Below are positions 15,827 to 24,715 of a stretch of DNA of 45,114 nt, in pieces. Source of the stretch: an uncultured Spirochaetaceae bacterium (GTDB lineage: Bacteria; Spirochaetota; Spirochaetia; Sphaerochaetales; Sphaerochaetaceae); assembly GCA_900315435.1 (NCBI GenBank), contig OMYY01000023.1, positions 1-45,114 on the forward strand, written 5' to 3'. Below the pieces are notes generated by a model. It was given only the letters and a program-made list of their open reading frames with translations. It was not told the DNA's origin and did no database searches. The position numbers and the translations under genes were made by a program. Position 1 is the first letter of the stretch. Each line of letters begins with the position of its first letter.

Positions 15827-17167
15827 GTGGCACGGAAACGCAAGCACCAGCAGGCTCCTGCTGCCAAGAAGGAGGATGAGGCGTTCCGTCCCTTTTCTGG
15901 AATCAACCTGAAGGAGAAGGTGTCGAGCATCGCCTCTTCCCCCTCTGGCGAGTCCCGGAAAGTTGTGCGCAGGAATCATGAGCCTGTTGTCGGTGGCTAT
16001 CAGAAGGACGCTGACTTCGGGGATATCCTCGCCGCGTTTGAAGCGGGCGAGGATATCGCTTCTGTATCCAAAGGCGACGATGTGAAAAGCCGCGTGGAGG
16101 ATACCCGTTCCTTCGCCGACATCTTCGCCGAGTGGGAGGAGAGCCAAGGCATCGCTCCCAGGAAGAGCAAGCCCAGGAAAGTCGAGATCAAGAAAAGCGC
16201 TCCCTACAAGCAGACCAAGGATTTCGGCTCGATTCTCTCCCAGTTCGAGGGCAGGCCCCAGCGGCCGGCACCGGCCAAACCCGCACCACAGCCCAAGAAG
16301 CCGTCGTCCGGAAAGCCGATGGAGAAATCTTCCATCGCTTCTTCTGGAAAAAGCTTTGGCGACTTGCTCGCGCAGTATGAGGGCAGGCCGCTTCCCAAGA
16401 AACCTGAGGTGAAGGCCACAGCGCAACCACCCGTGCAACCCAGACAAGTGCAGACCGGGGGTGGGTACGAGGACAAGCACGCGGCGATGCGCCAGCAGCT
16501 GACCGAGGATGGGGTGAAATGGGCGGGCAACGGCATCCATGTGATGATGACCGATGTGGCGCACCAGGAGCTTTCCCTCGCGCAGAAGGATGAGCGTCCC
16601 GTATCGGATCCTGTATCTTCCATTCCTTCCAGCGGGGTAAAGGCTTCGGGAAAGAGCTTTGGCGAGCTGCTTGAGCAGTTCTACCAGGCCAAGGACCCGC
16701 AACCCTCCGAGAAGGGAGGGAACGAGCGGGTTCCAGAGAAGAAAGCGGCAGAGGACTCCAGGCCTTCGCCCTTCGCCAACCTCTACAAGAATTGGTCTGA
16801 CGGACACGACGAGCGTGGCGCCATCGAGCAGTCGAAGGCAGACAAGCACGAGTCAAACCGTTCTTCCTTCACCATCGGGCAACTTCGGGCGATGCTCCCA
16901 TTGGTCACCAAGGACATGCACGGAATGACGGCGGAGGAGGCTGAAGCCGGCACGCTCCGGTTTCTGGCCGACAGCTGGGAGCATGGCGTCCCCAAGATCT
17001 GCATCATCACCGGCAAGGGCATCCATAGCCAGGATGGAATCCCCGTGGTGAAGGAGATGGTGGAGAGCGTGCTCCACGGAAGCCCCTACGTGCGTGAATA
17101 TGCGAGCCCCAAGGCCCGTTATGGTGGCAGCGGAGCGCTCTGGATCATCCTGAAAGAGAAAGCCTGA
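15827..17167 (+). CDS. Smr-domain protein with six FGxLL-type motifs
   Basis: A 446-residue protein with a GTG start two bases after the preceding stop. Residues 355-446 are an Smr domain with DMHGM (373-377) and ITGKGIHS (404-411) plus GGSGALWIIL; Smr domains are nucleases acting on DNA junctions or on stalled-ribosome mRNA. The first 350 residues are low-complexity and rich in Lys, Ser and Pro, but carry six spaced copies of a short motif near F-(G/A)-(D/E/S)-(I/L)-(L/F)-x-x-(F/Y/W): residues 64, 96, 133, 177, 278 and 316. These look like linear binding motifs. A bidirectional terminator follows. Nuclease activity is expected from the family and not otherwise shown. Confidence 0.85.
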   Translation: MARKRKHQQAPAAKKEDEAFRPFSGINLKEKVSSIASSPSGESRKVVRRNHEPVVGGYQKDADFGDILAAFEAGEDIASVSKGDDVKSRVEDTRSFADIFAEWEESQGIAPRKSKPRKVEIKKSAPYKQTKDFGSILSQFEGRPQRPAPAKPAPQPKKPSSGKPMEKSSIASSGKSFGDLLAQYEGRPLPKKPEVKATAQPPVQPRQVQTGGGYEDKHAAMRQQLTEDGVKWAGNGIHVMMTDVAHQELSLAQKDERPVSDPVSSIPSSGVKASGKSFGELLEQFYQAKDPQPSEKGGNERVPEKKAAEDSRPSPFANLYKNWSDGHDERGAIEQSKADKHESNRSSFTIGQLRAMLPLVTKDMHGMTAEEAEAGTLRFLADSWEHGVPKICIITGKGIHSQDGIPVVKEMVESVLHGSPYVREYASPKARYGGSGALWIILKEKA

Positions 17168-17204
17168 CACTATTCCAAAAACAATGTTTCTCGCTTGTTC
17201 GGGA

Positions 17205-17246
17205 ATAAAAGATGGAGGTTGGTTTCCCAACCTCCATCTTGTTTGT
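17205..17246. terminator. Bidirectional terminator between smr and pckA
   Basis: A perfect 14-bp stem (17209-17222 with 17227-17240) and loop TTTC. The plus strand continues TTGTTTGTC; the minus strand continues with TTTTATT, so it can end both convergent genes. Confidence 0.92.
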
Positions 17247-17259
17247 CGGATCACTCCAA

Positions 17260-18864
17260 TCAGGCCTTCGGACCAGCGGCGACCAGAGCCTTGCCGGCGG
17301 CGTTGCCCTCGTACTTGACGAAATTCTTGACGAATCTCTGGGCGAGGTCTTTCGCCTTCTTGTCCCACTCGGCGGGATCCTTGTAGGTGTCGCGAGGATC
17401 CAGGATTTCCGGGTTGACTCCAGGCAGGGAAGTGGGGACTTCGAAATCGAAGTACGGCAGCTTCTTGGTCGGGGCCTTCAGGACTTCGCCATTGAGGATG
17501 GCGTCGATGATGCCACGGGTATCCTTGATGGAGATGCGCTTGCCGGTGCCGTTCCAGCCGGTGTTGACCAGATAGGCCTTGGCGTGGTTCTTCTCCATCT
17601 TCTTGACCAGCTCCTCGGCGTACTTGGTCGGGTGCAGTTCGAGGAACGCCTGGCCGAAGCATGCGGAGAAGGTCGGAGTCGGCTCGGTGATGCCGCGCTC
17701 GGTTCCAGCCAGCTTGGCGGTGAAGCCGGAGAGGAAGTAGTACTTGGTCTGCTCCGGGGTCAGGATGCTGACCGGCGGCAGGACGCCGAACGCATCAGCG
17801 CTGAGGAAGATGACATTCTTGGCGGCAGGACCGTGGCTGATCGGCTTGACGATCTTCTCGATATGGTCGATCGGGTAGGAGACACGAGTGTTCTCGGTGA
17901 CGCTCTTGTCGGTGAAGTCCAGCTTGCCGTTCTCGTCGATGGTGACGTTCTCCAGCAGGGCGTCGCGCCTGATGGCGCCGTAGATGTCCGGCTCGGCTTC
18001 CTTGTCCAGGTTGATGACCTTGGCGTAGCAGCCGCCCTCAAGGTTGAAGACGCCGTTGTCGTCCCAGCCATGCTCGTCGTCGCCAATCAGAAGGCGCTTC
18101 GGATCGGTGGAAAGAGTGGTCTTGCCAGTGCCGGAGAGGCCGAAGAAGATGGCGGTGTTCTTGCCATCCATGTCGGTGTTGGCAGAGCAGTGCATGCTGG
18201 CGATGCCCTTCAGCGGCAGGAAGTAGTTCATCATGGAGAACATGCCTTTCTTCATCTCGCCACCGTACCACGTGTTCAGGATGACCTGCTCGTGGCTGGT
18301 GATGTTGAAGAGGACGGCGGTCTCGGAGTTCAGGCCAAGTTCCTTGTAGTTCTCGACCTTGGCCTTGGAGGCGTTGTAGACGACGAAATCGGGCTTGAAG
18401 TTGGCCTGTTCCTCAGCGGTCGGGCGGATGAACATGTTCTTCACGAAATGGGCCTGCCAGGCGACCTCCATGATGAAGCGGACGGCCATTCTGGTATCCT
18501 TGTTGGCGCCGCAGAATCCGTCGACGACGTACAGCTTCTTGTTGGACAGCTCTTTCTGGGCAAGCTTCTTGCAAGCGTCCCACGCAGCCTGGGAAGCCGG
18601 ATGGTTGTCGTTCTTGTACTCGGGAGTAGTCCACCAGACGGTGTCCTTCGAATTCTCGTCCATGACAATGAACTTGTCTTTCGGAGAGCGGCCGGTGTAG
18701 ATGCCGGTGAAGACATCGACAGCACCCAGCTCGCTGACCCGGCCAACATCGTAGCCAGTCAGGCTCGGCTTGGTCTCTTCCTTGAACAACTCTTCATACG
18801 AAGGGTTGTACACGACTTCGGTGGTACCAGTGATACCATACTTGGTCAGATCAAGATTCTTCAT
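17260..18864 (-). CDS. pckA: Phosphoenolpyruvate carboxykinase (ATP)
   Basis: A 534-residue ATP-type PEPCK, which interconverts oxaloacetate + ATP with PEP + CO2 + ADP in the cytoplasm. Kinase-1a loop [12 protein letters not shown] at 241-252, metal site GDDEHGW at 261-267, and the substrate segment [10 protein letters not shown] at 56-65 are intact. Length is as usual for the family. The ATG at 18864 is chosen over one 13 codons upstream because AGAGGAAAC precedes it and [11 protein letters not shown] is a normal start. infA lies 77 bp upstream on the same strand; no clear promoter is visible in that gap, so read-through from infA is possible. In fermenters it often works in the oxaloacetate-forming direction. 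Confidence 0.97.
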   Translation of the reverse strand: MKNLDLTKYGITGTTEVVYNPSYEELFKEETKPSLTGYDVGRVSELGAVDVFTGIYTGRSPKDKFIVMDENSKDTVWWTTPEYKNDNHPASQAAWDACKKLAQKELSNKKLYVVDGFCGANKDTRMAVRFIMEVAWQAHFVKNMFIRPTAEEQANFKPDFVVYNASKAKVENYKELGLNSETAVLFNITSHEQVILNTWYGGEMKKGMFSMMNYFLPLKGIASMHCSANTDMDGKNTAIFFGLSGTGKTTLSTDPKRLLIGDDEHGWDDNGVFNLEGGCYAKVINLDKEAEPDIYGAIRRDALLENVTIDENGKLDFTDKSVTENTRVSYPIDHIEKIVKPISHGPAAKNVIFLSADAFGVLPPVSILTPEQTKYYFLSGFTAKLAGTERGITEPTPTFSACFGQAFLELHPTKYAEELVKKMEKNHAKAYLVNTGWNGTGKRISIKDTRGIIDAILNGEVLKAPTKKLPYFDFEVPTSLPGVNPEILDPRDTYKDPAEWDKKAKDLAQRFVKNFVKYEGNAAGKALVAAGPKA

Positions 18865-18941
18865 ATTGTTTCCTCTTTCTTGATGAGATTTTGCAACTTT
18901 CATCCAACACGCCCCGAACCGGGGTATTGGCTTTTCCTGTC

Positions 18942-19160
18942 TTATCGTTCGCGGAAGGTGATGCGGCCTTTGGTGAGGTCATACGGAGATAGCTCCACGC
19001 GCACCTTGTCCCCCGGTACAATCTTGATAAAATGCTTGCGCATCTTCCCAGAAAGGAATGCGAGAATGATGTGGCTGTTCTCCAACTCCACCCTGAACAT
19101 CGTGTTTGGAAGAGCCTCCTTCACGATGCCTTCCACTTCAATAGCTTCTTCTTTGGCCAC
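18942..19160 (-). CDS. infA: Translation initiation factor IF-1
   Basis: A 72-residue IF-1, an OB-fold protein that binds the ribosomal A site during initiation. The sequence [52 protein letters not shown] is close to the family consensus. The start is a GTG at 19160, set by GAGGAGG eight bases upstream; the TTG six codons earlier would place that binding site inside the gene. It has a good sigma70-type promoter at 19188-19216. Confidence 0.96.
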   Translation of the reverse strand: MAKEEAIEVEGIVKEALPNTMFRVELENSHIILAFLSGKMRKHFIKIVPGDKVRVELSPYDLTKGRITFRER

Positions 19161-19187
19161 AGAGGCCCTCCTCTTCAATCCTACTGA

Positions 19188-19216
19188 ATACTAAGAAATT
19201 ACAAAATGCCTGTCAA
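19188..19216 (-). promoter_or_regulatory. infA promoter
   Basis: TTGACA, a 17-nt spacer and TAGTAT on the minus strand, giving a leader of about 20 nt with the ribosome binding site. The -35 box overlaps the stop codon of the decayed symporter copy. Confidence 0.7.
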
Positions 19217-19372
19217 TGTACCGATATGTCGATGTAACCTTTTATAAAGACAATGATAAAAGGAATGGGAATGCCCCAGGCCGCCCGCTTCGGAAACCGC
19301 GAACCTTCTCCTGCGTCGGCCTCTTCGATGAAGGCCTTCCACTCCAGCCGATGCGGCGGGTGCAAAAGAAGG
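19213..19372 (-). pseudogene. Decayed 3' end of a second symporter gene
   Basis: The reverse strand encodes a C-terminus closely matching that of the intact symporter next to it: FIIVFIKGYIDISVH with a TGA at 19213-19215, against FILVFIKGYIDILVH. Before it come KAFIEEADAGEGSRFPK (intact: SAFLKEADLGTGLKFPR) and, in a different frame, FFCTRRIGW (intact: FCTQKSGW). The frame change, one base short near 19345, and the loss of everything upstream show it is a remnant about 50 codons long. The adjacent hairpin at 19379-19410 ends the intact copy. A past tandem duplication of the symporter, or a recombination deleting most of one copy, explains it. Confidence 0.8.
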
Positions 19373-19378
19373 AACGTG

Positions 19379-19410
19379 ATAAAAGGGCGGGCACGAAAGC
19401 TGTACCCGCC
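19379..19410 (-). terminator. Terminator of the symporter gene
   Basis: On the minus strand GGCGGGTAC, loop AGCTTTC and GTGCCCGCC form a 9-bp stem (one G-T pair) followed by CTTTTAT, 8 nt after the stop codon. Confidence 0.8.
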
Positions 19411-19417
19411 AGCAAGG

Positions 19418-20791
19418 TTAGTGGACCAGGATATCGATATATCCCTTGATGAAGACCAGAATGAACAGAATTGGAATTCCCCAGGTGACCCAGAGTCGTG
19501 ACCAGCGCGGGAATTTCAGACCGGTTCCCAGGTCGGCTTCTTTGAGGAAGGCGCTCCATCCCCAGCCGGACTTCTGGGTGCAGAACAGGCAGAAGAGCAG
19601 GCTTCCCAACGGCAGCAAGGTGCTGGAGACAAGGAAATCCTCGAAATCCAAGACACCGGTACCTGCTCCGAAAGGCTGGAAGCCGGAGAGGACGTTGAAG
19701 CCCAGGAGGCAGGGAAGCGAGAGCAGGAAGACGGCTATCGCGTTGATGGCGCAGGCCTTCCTCCGGGGCACCTGCCTCACGTCAATCCAGTAGCTCGCGA
19801 TATTCTCGAAGACAGCGATGACGGTGCTCATGGCCGCGAAGCTCATGAACAGGAAGAAGAGGAATCCCCAGAACCGTCCGCCCGCCATCTTTGAGAAGAT
19901 GTTGGGCATGGAGATGAACAGCAATGTCGGTCCGGCGTTGACCTCGACCCCGTAGGCTGAGCAGGCAGGGAAGATGATCAGGCCGCTGACCAAGGCGACG
20001 AAGGTGTCCAGGATGATGACGCGCAGCGACTCGCCGGTCAGCGAGTGGTTCCTGTCGATGTAGGATCCGAAGATCGTCATGGCGCCGATACCCAGCGAGA
20101 GGGTGAAGAAGGCCTGGCTCATGGCGGCGAAGACCACGTCGAAAAGACCTGCCTCCCGGATATGGCCGAGGCTCGGCTTCAGGTAGAAGGCAAGACCCTC
20201 TTCGCCACCGGGCAGCAGGATCGAGTGGACGGCGAGGACCACAATCAGGACAAGCAGGCCGACCATCATCTTCTTGGTGATCGACTCGACACCCTTCTGC
20301 AGGCCGAAGCTGACAATCGCAAAGCCGCCAAAGACGGCAATCGCCATCCACACGATCTGGGAGAAGGGCTGGGAGAGCAACGCTCCAAAATAGGAGGAGA
20401 CTCCCTCGGGTGAAAGCCCCGCCAGGTCCCCGGTTATATAGTGCCAGCAATAGGAAAGCAACCAGCCGGTGATGGTGGTGTAGTACATCATCAGCAGGTA
20501 GTTGCCGGCGATGGCGAAGGGGCTGTAGATGTGCCATCTGCCTCCCTTGGGTTCCAGTGTCTTCAGGGCAAGACCGATGTTCTGCCTGCTGGCCCTGCCG
20601 ATGGCGAACTCCATGACCATGATCGGCAGCCCGAAAACGGCAAGGAAAACCAGGTAGATCAGGACGAAGGTGGCGCCGCCGTAACGGCCGGTGATGAAGG
20701 GGAAACGCCAGACGTTCCCTAGTCCGATGGCGCATCCAGCCGAGAGCAGGATGAAGCCTAGTCTTGAAGACAATGTTTCACGTTGTTGCAT
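19418..20791 (-). CDS. Sodium:neurotransmitter symporter family transporter (NSS/LeuT type)
   Basis: A 457-residue inner-membrane transporter with about eleven to twelve hydrophobic segments, expected to couple Na+ to uptake of an amino acid or related amine. SSRLGFILLSAGCAIGLGNVWRFPF at residues 8-32 is the TM1 family signature with the unwound Na+ and substrate site; GGATFVLIYLVFLAVFGLPIMVMEFAIG follows as TM2. MSFAAMSTVIAVFENI near residue 315 is the TM8 Na+ site region. No Shine-Dalgarno sequence precedes the ATG; a strong promoter ends 7 nt upstream, so the mRNA is probably leaderless. A broken paralogue lies directly downstream. The substrate is not determined; Tyr, Trp or branched-chain amino acids are typical for bacterial members. 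Confidence 0.93.
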   Translation of the reverse strand: MQQRETLSSRLGFILLSAGCAIGLGNVWRFPFITGRYGGATFVLIYLVFLAVFGLPIMVMEFAIGRASRQNIGLALKTLEPKGGRWHIYSPFAIAGNYLLMMYYTTITGWLLSYCWHYITGDLAGLSPEGVSSYFGALLSQPFSQIVWMAIAVFGGFAIVSFGLQKGVESITKKMMVGLLVLIVVLAVHSILLPGGEEGLAFYLKPSLGHIREAGLFDVVFAAMSQAFFTLSLGIGAMTIFGSYIDRNHSLTGESLRVIILDTFVALVSGLIIFPACSAYGVEVNAGPTLLFISMPNIFSKMAGGRFWGFLFFLFMSFAAMSTVIAVFENIASYWIDVRQVPRRKACAINAIAVFLLSLPCLLGFNVLSGFQPFGAGTGVLDFEDFLVSSTLLPLGSLLFCLFCTQKSGWGWSAFLKEADLGTGLKFPRWSRLWVTWGIPILFILVFIKGYIDILVH

Positions 20792-20798
20792 GCAAACG

Positions 20799-20827
20799 AG
20801 TATACGGCGCTATTTTCCAGCGGTCAA
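20799..20827 (-). promoter_or_regulatory. Symporter promoter, leaderless type
   Basis: TTGACC (5 of 6), a 17-nt spacer and TATACT (5 of 6). Only seven bases separate the -10 box from the ATG at 20791, so transcription should begin at or one base before the start codon. The -35 box overlaps the stop codon of the upstream EAL gene. Confidence 0.7.
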
Positions 20828-22722
20828 TCAAACGTATGTGCTCGCAGAAATGCGAGGAATTGGTCCTTGGAAAGCGGTTTGGAGTAGTAGAAGCCCTGGA
20901 TGTAGTCGACCCCGTCGGCGATGACCGCCTCTGCCTCTTCCTTTGTCTCGACTCCTTCGATGAGGGCTTTCATCCCAAGCCGTTTGACGAGGGAGATGGT
21001 GTTTGCGCGGAGCTTTTCCCCCATCGGGTTGATGACAAAGCTCCGGTCCAGCTTGACGACCGAGAAAGGGAGCATGATCAGGTGGTCCAGGTTGGCCTGG
21101 CCTTGCCCGAAATCATCCAGGTAGAGATGGAAACCGGCGGAAGCGAGTTTCTGCAGGTTGTTTTTCGCCACTGCCGGCAAATAGGCGGAGGCGGTCTCGG
21201 TCAGCTCCAAGCAAAAGCGGTCCCGCTTGATGCCCAGGATGCTGGTGGAACGGATGATGTCCCGAATCACCTCTTCCTGCATGCACTCGGCCATGGAAAG
21301 GTTGACGTGGATGGGGAGTCCTGATAGGTCGTTGGAACGCAAGAGTTGCTGGACGATTTTTCTGACGCAGGCGTCGATGCGGATTATCGAGCCGTTGCGT
21401 TCAGCCACCGCAATCAGTTCGTCCGGACGTACCTTCCCAAGGACCGGGTCGGTCAGGCGGACGAGCGCTTCCGCGCTGATGAAGCGCTGGGTCTTCACGT
21501 CCCAGACTGGCTGGTAGACCACTTCCAGCCCGTTCTCCTCGCTGCACTTGCGGCTGAGGATGTCAAGCAGCTTCTGCTTGCGCGCCTCTTCAAGCTGCAG
21601 GTCGTCCCTCAGGTTCATGACGGTCTTGGGCGAGCGTTGCAGTCCGAGGGCGATGAGGATGTCCTGCAACTGCGCAAGGGAATGGAAGTCTCGGGGCGAG
21701 TCGGCTGCCAGAATCTGCAGCCTCAGCCCGATTTGTTCCCCATCAATGCTCCAAGGCCGCTTGGAGCGTTCGTTCAGGGTCCGGACAACCTCGCTTTGGA
21801 CCATTGTGGCGTGGTCGGCGAACCAAAGGGCATAGACGTCGTCCCTGACGGTGTAGACCCAACGGCTGAAGCTGGTCAGGTAGGTGGCGATTTCCTTTTC
21901 CAGACAATGGAAAGCGTGGTCTCCAAGCGATTCGTTCAGCGGTTTCCAGTCTTTCATGTGCACAAGCACCAGCGTGAAGGGGGTATGGTGCTTGAAATCC
22001 CGCTCGCACCAGAGTGTGAAGATATCCCGGTTGAACAGTCCGGTGTTCCATTCCGTCACGTCTTCAAGCCTGCTCAGCGAGACGAAACTGACGAAGATGC
22101 TCAGGTCGATCGTGTAGTTCTCCACCAGAAGGGAAGGGTGGAAGAACTGGATCATGGTACCGATGACGGCAAAGGTCAGGAAGAACGTCTGCGCGATCAG
22201 GGGTTTGCGCATATGCTCGTCACGTTCCTTCAAAAGCAGGTAGTAGCCGTGGATGACGTATCCTGCGACACCGATATACCAGAGGAACCTGAGCGGACCG
22301 CGGTGGTACATGCCGTCCGCGTCGGTATGGAAGAACCAACTGGTCAGGGGATTGAGCAACAGAAGCGGTCCAAGAACCGCCAAGGGAACCCAGAACAGCT
22401 TGGGGACCGGGTCTTCCGCATCGCGGACGTGGTTGAGTTCCAGAAGATAGAGCGAGTAGATGGCGATGCAGGGCAAATGGAAGAGGAAATAGACGTAGTT
22501 GTTGGCAATGTTGACCCACAAGGGCACGTGCGAGTGGAACCAGAGAGGATAGTTCTCCCACAGCGCGTAGAAGAGGTCGCTCGCTGTGGAGAGGAAGGCG
22601 GAAAGAACCAGCAGGGGCAGCAGACGATGCGTATGGATCTGGTTGCGGGGCTTGCAGACGTACAGGAAGACGACCAACAGAAGCAAGGCGAGCCCGACCA
22701 GGTCAAGAATCCAGTTACACAT
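20824..22722 (-). CDS. Membrane protein with degenerate GGDEF and intact EAL domain
   Basis: A 632-residue protein predicted to hydrolyse cyclic di-GMP at the inner membrane. Residues 1-215 hold about seven hydrophobic segments, a sensory 7TM-like module. Residues 225-370 align with GGDEF (WNTGLFNRDIF) but the catalytic motif is replaced by VRDDVYALWF, so no cyclase activity is expected. Residues 385-632 form an EAL domain with every key residue: AEALVR (417-422), HVNLS, ELTE (506-509), DDFG (536-539), KLDR, EGVE (589-592) and QGFYYSKP. The ATG at 22722 overlaps the preceding gene's stop (ATGTGTAA), so the two are translationally coupled; an open frame 14 codons longer is unneeded. Its partner upstream has the same architecture without the catalytic residues. 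Confidence 0.88.
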   Translation of the reverse strand: MCNWILDLVGLALLLLVVFLYVCKPRNQIHTHRLLPLLVLSAFLSTASDLFYALWENYPLWFHSHVPLWVNIANNYVYFLFHLPCIAIYSLYLLELNHVRDAEDPVPKLFWVPLAVLGPLLLLNPLTSWFFHTDADGMYHRGPLRFLWYIGVAGYVIHGYYLLLKERDEHMRKPLIAQTFFLTFAVIGTMIQFFHPSLLVENYTIDLSIFVSFVSLSRLEDVTEWNTGLFNRDIFTLWCERDFKHHTPFTLVLVHMKDWKPLNESLGDHAFHCLEKEIATYLTSFSRWVYTVRDDVYALWFADHATMVQSEVVRTLNERSKRPWSIDGEQIGLRLQILAADSPRDFHSLAQLQDILIALGLQRSPKTVMNLRDDLQLEEARKQKLLDILSRKCSEENGLEVVYQPVWDVKTQRFISAEALVRLTDPVLGKVRPDELIAVAERNGSIIRIDACVRKIVQQLLRSNDLSGLPIHVNLSMAECMQEEVIRDIIRSTSILGIKRDRFCLELTETASAYLPAVAKNNLQKLASAGFHLYLDDFGQGQANLDHLIMLPFSVVKLDRSFVINPMGEKLRANTISLVKRLGMKALIEGVETKEEAEAVIADGVDYIQGFYYSKPLSKDQFLAFLRAHTFD

Positions 22723-24583
22723 TCCACAGCCCCCTCTGCTTGGAAAGCAGGATCGGCCTGCCAAAAAGCGGGCCGGTCAGGTAGCGGACACCAAGGGTCC
22801 CATAGAAGTCGGCATCTTCCTGCCTGACCACGCCTTCCACTTGCACCGCGTAGCGCATGATCCGCATTGCCTCCATGCTGGCGGCGATGATTTCCCTGCC
22901 TCCCCTTGCCAGCGAGCCGGGGGTGGTGAAGGTGGGGCTGAACGAGACCACCGTATCCGGCATGTCGGGGGCGTGGAACACATCGGTATAGCCGGTGCCA
23001 TAGCCGGTCAGGACCAGACGGATACCCGCCTTTTGCATGTCGTCCAGATTGGAGCGGACTACGCTAAGCTGCTGGTGGAACAGGCTGGAAGGCATGGTGA
23101 ACGAAATCGTGCTGCATGGTATCCCGTAGTAGTCGGCCAGCTTCACATAGCGGGGGACCAGCCGGTATTGGAGCCATTGGCGAGGAGTGAGCGTGAGGGT
23201 GAGCCGGTTCATCTGGTACTTTTCGAGAAAGCCTGCCCTGATGAGAAGGCAGCTCTCCTTGATCATCAGGTCGGTGAAATAGCCGATGGTGCCTTCCCTT
23301 TGGGCGATCGGGATGTACTCAATGGGAGTGGCATCCTGGAGCTGGTCGTTTGACAGGAGGAGGGTCGCTTTGGCCGCGTGCATCCGCCTGGTTGTCGTGT
23401 CGTAAGCCGGGATGAGCCGCATCTTCATCTGGACGTTGTCCATGTGTCTGGCCAGGTGGGCGACTGCGATGCGCCGTTTCATGGCTCCGGTGCGGAGCAC
23501 GCTGGCGGAAGTGCTTCCCAAAGCCGAAGCGCTGGTCCTGCTTCTCAGTTGCCGTAGCGCAAGGAAGCAGTCTTCGGTCGTGGTGAAATCATCCGGGTAA
23601 CGGATTGTCGTGACGAAGCCGGTGACCGGCAGCTTGTTCTCGCCCATCAGGAAGGATTCGGAAAAGGCGGAAAGGCAAAGCTGGGTGACCTCGCGGACCG
23701 AGTCCGGATCGGGATGGTTCATCGAGACAAGGAACTGCTGCTTGTTGACCCGGAAGAGGTCTCCGTAGCGGTTGCAACGTTTGACCACATGTCCGATATG
23801 GGAGATGATCTCCCCCATCATTCCCGCCGGCAGCAGGTTGTCGAGCTCCTCGTAGTCGGCGATCGTGGTGACTACGAAGAGACGGCGCTTGTGGCGCCTG
23901 ATGATTTCCCGGGTCTTGTAGATGAATGCCAGCCTGTTGGGAAGTCTTGCCTGTCCGTCAATCAGTTGTTCGGGACTCTGCACGGCGAGAAAGAGCACCG
24001 TGATGCTGAACGAATGGATGCAGCCAACGAACCTGATGGAGGGGAACCGGGTCTGGGTGAGCGTGGAAAACAGCAGGACGGTCAGGTCGATGAGCAGCAG
24101 CGGCAGCTCGTAGGAGTTGTTCAGGTTCTTCCGGTATCTGACGACCAAATACCATCCATAGGCATAATAGCCAAAAAGGACAAGGCCGAGCGGGCAGAGG
24201 TTCCAAAACAAGGGACGGGAAAGCAGAAGGGGAAGGAGCGGAAGGGTGGCGACGAAGCCGATGGCGAAAGGGATGGTCCGGATAAAGAACTCCCGCTGCC
24301 TGAGCCCGATGCCAAGCAATTCGCGGACATACAGCACATGCAGCAACGCGGAGCAACTGAACAGGAAGATGGCGCAGACATGGAAGAATTCGTGCCCGGT
24401 CCGCATGCTTTCCGCCAAGGAAAGATAGGATAAGTCGCAGACAAGGGCAAGCACGATCACAAGGCTGTTGCCGGCCAGTACCTTGCTGGACTGCCAAAAG
24501 GGCGTCGCGCGTAGCAGGTAGACTGCGTACAAGACTGCCATCATCCCCAGTGAAGCGATATCTAGCCAGAAGCCCACATCCAT
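22715..24583 (-). CDS. Membrane protein with degenerate GGDEF and degenerate EAL domains
   Basis: A 622-residue paralogue of the following gene. The N-terminal 200 residues carry about seven hydrophobic segments. Residues 210-345 resemble GGDEF (ARLPNRLAF) but have YGDLFRVNKQQFLV where the signature should be. Residues 375-622 align with EAL, with the motif changed to AKATLLL (404-410), the ELTE block to SFTMPS, DDFGQGQ to TGYGTGY (526-532), and QGFYYSKP to TGPLFGRP; only VEG of EGVE remains. Cyclic di-GMP hydrolysis is therefore unlikely; it may bind the nucleotide or its active partner. No Shine-Dalgarno sequence precedes the ATG, and a -10-like TAACAT ends 6 nt upstream. It is divergent from glyA. 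Confidence 0.82.
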   Translation of the reverse strand: MDVGFWLDIASLGMMAVLYAVYLLRATPFWQSSKVLAGNSLVIVLALVCDLSYLSLAESMRTGHEFFHVCAIFLFSCSALLHVLYVRELLGIGLRQREFFIRTIPFAIGFVATLPLLPLLLSRPLFWNLCPLGLVLFGYYAYGWYLVVRYRKNLNNSYELPLLLIDLTVLLFSTLTQTRFPSIRFVGCIHSFSITVLFLAVQSPEQLIDGQARLPNRLAFIYKTREIIRRHKRRLFVVTTIADYEELDNLLPAGMMGEIISHIGHVVKRCNRYGDLFRVNKQQFLVSMNHPDPDSVREVTQLCLSAFSESFLMGENKLPVTGFVTTIRYPDDFTTTEDCFLALRQLRSRTSASALGSTSASVLRTGAMKRRIAVAHLARHMDNVQMKMRLIPAYDTTTRRMHAAKATLLLSNDQLQDATPIEYIPIAQREGTIGYFTDLMIKESCLLIRAGFLEKYQMNRLTLTLTPRQWLQYRLVPRYVKLADYYGIPCSTISFTMPSSLFHQQLSVVRSNLDDMQKAGIRLVLTGYGTGYTDVFHAPDMPDTVVSFSPTFTTPGSLARGGREIIAASMEAMRIMRYAVQVEGVVRQEDADFYGTLGVRYLTGPLFGRPILLSKQRGLWNV

Positions 24584-24589
24584 GAAGCC

Positions 24590-24619
24590 ATGTTACACAC
24601 ATTTTCCTGCACCTGAAAA
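24590..24619 (-). promoter_or_regulatory. Promoter of the EAL pair, leaderless type
   Basis: TTTTCA, an 18-nt spacer and TAACAT, with 6 nt to the ATG at 24583. Both boxes match at 4 of 6 positions, so this is a weaker prediction that rests partly on the same layout seen at other genes. Confidence 0.35.
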
Positions 24620-24656
24620 GATATGCCACAAGAAGAAAAGGCCGCGTTTCTGCGCA

Positions 24657-24685
24657 TTGACACGCACAAACGCTTGCAGGACAAT
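24657..24685 (+). promoter_or_regulatory. glyA promoter
   Basis: TTGACA, a 17-nt spacer and GACAAT. The transcript would begin near 24692, downstream of the longest open-frame start, which supports the ATG at 24716 for glyA. Confidence 0.55.
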
Positions 24686-24715
24686 GGTTCCAACCCTGTA
24701 TCGGAGGTGGATGGA

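Noticed and set aside
18897-18935. GC hairpin between infA and pckA as a terminator
   Set aside because: Five-pair stem with no T tail on the coding strand; infA-pckA read-through remains possible.
17212-19194. 660-codon plus-strand frame opposite pckA and infA
   Set aside because: It is the mirror of two highly conserved genes and crosses their terminator and promoters.
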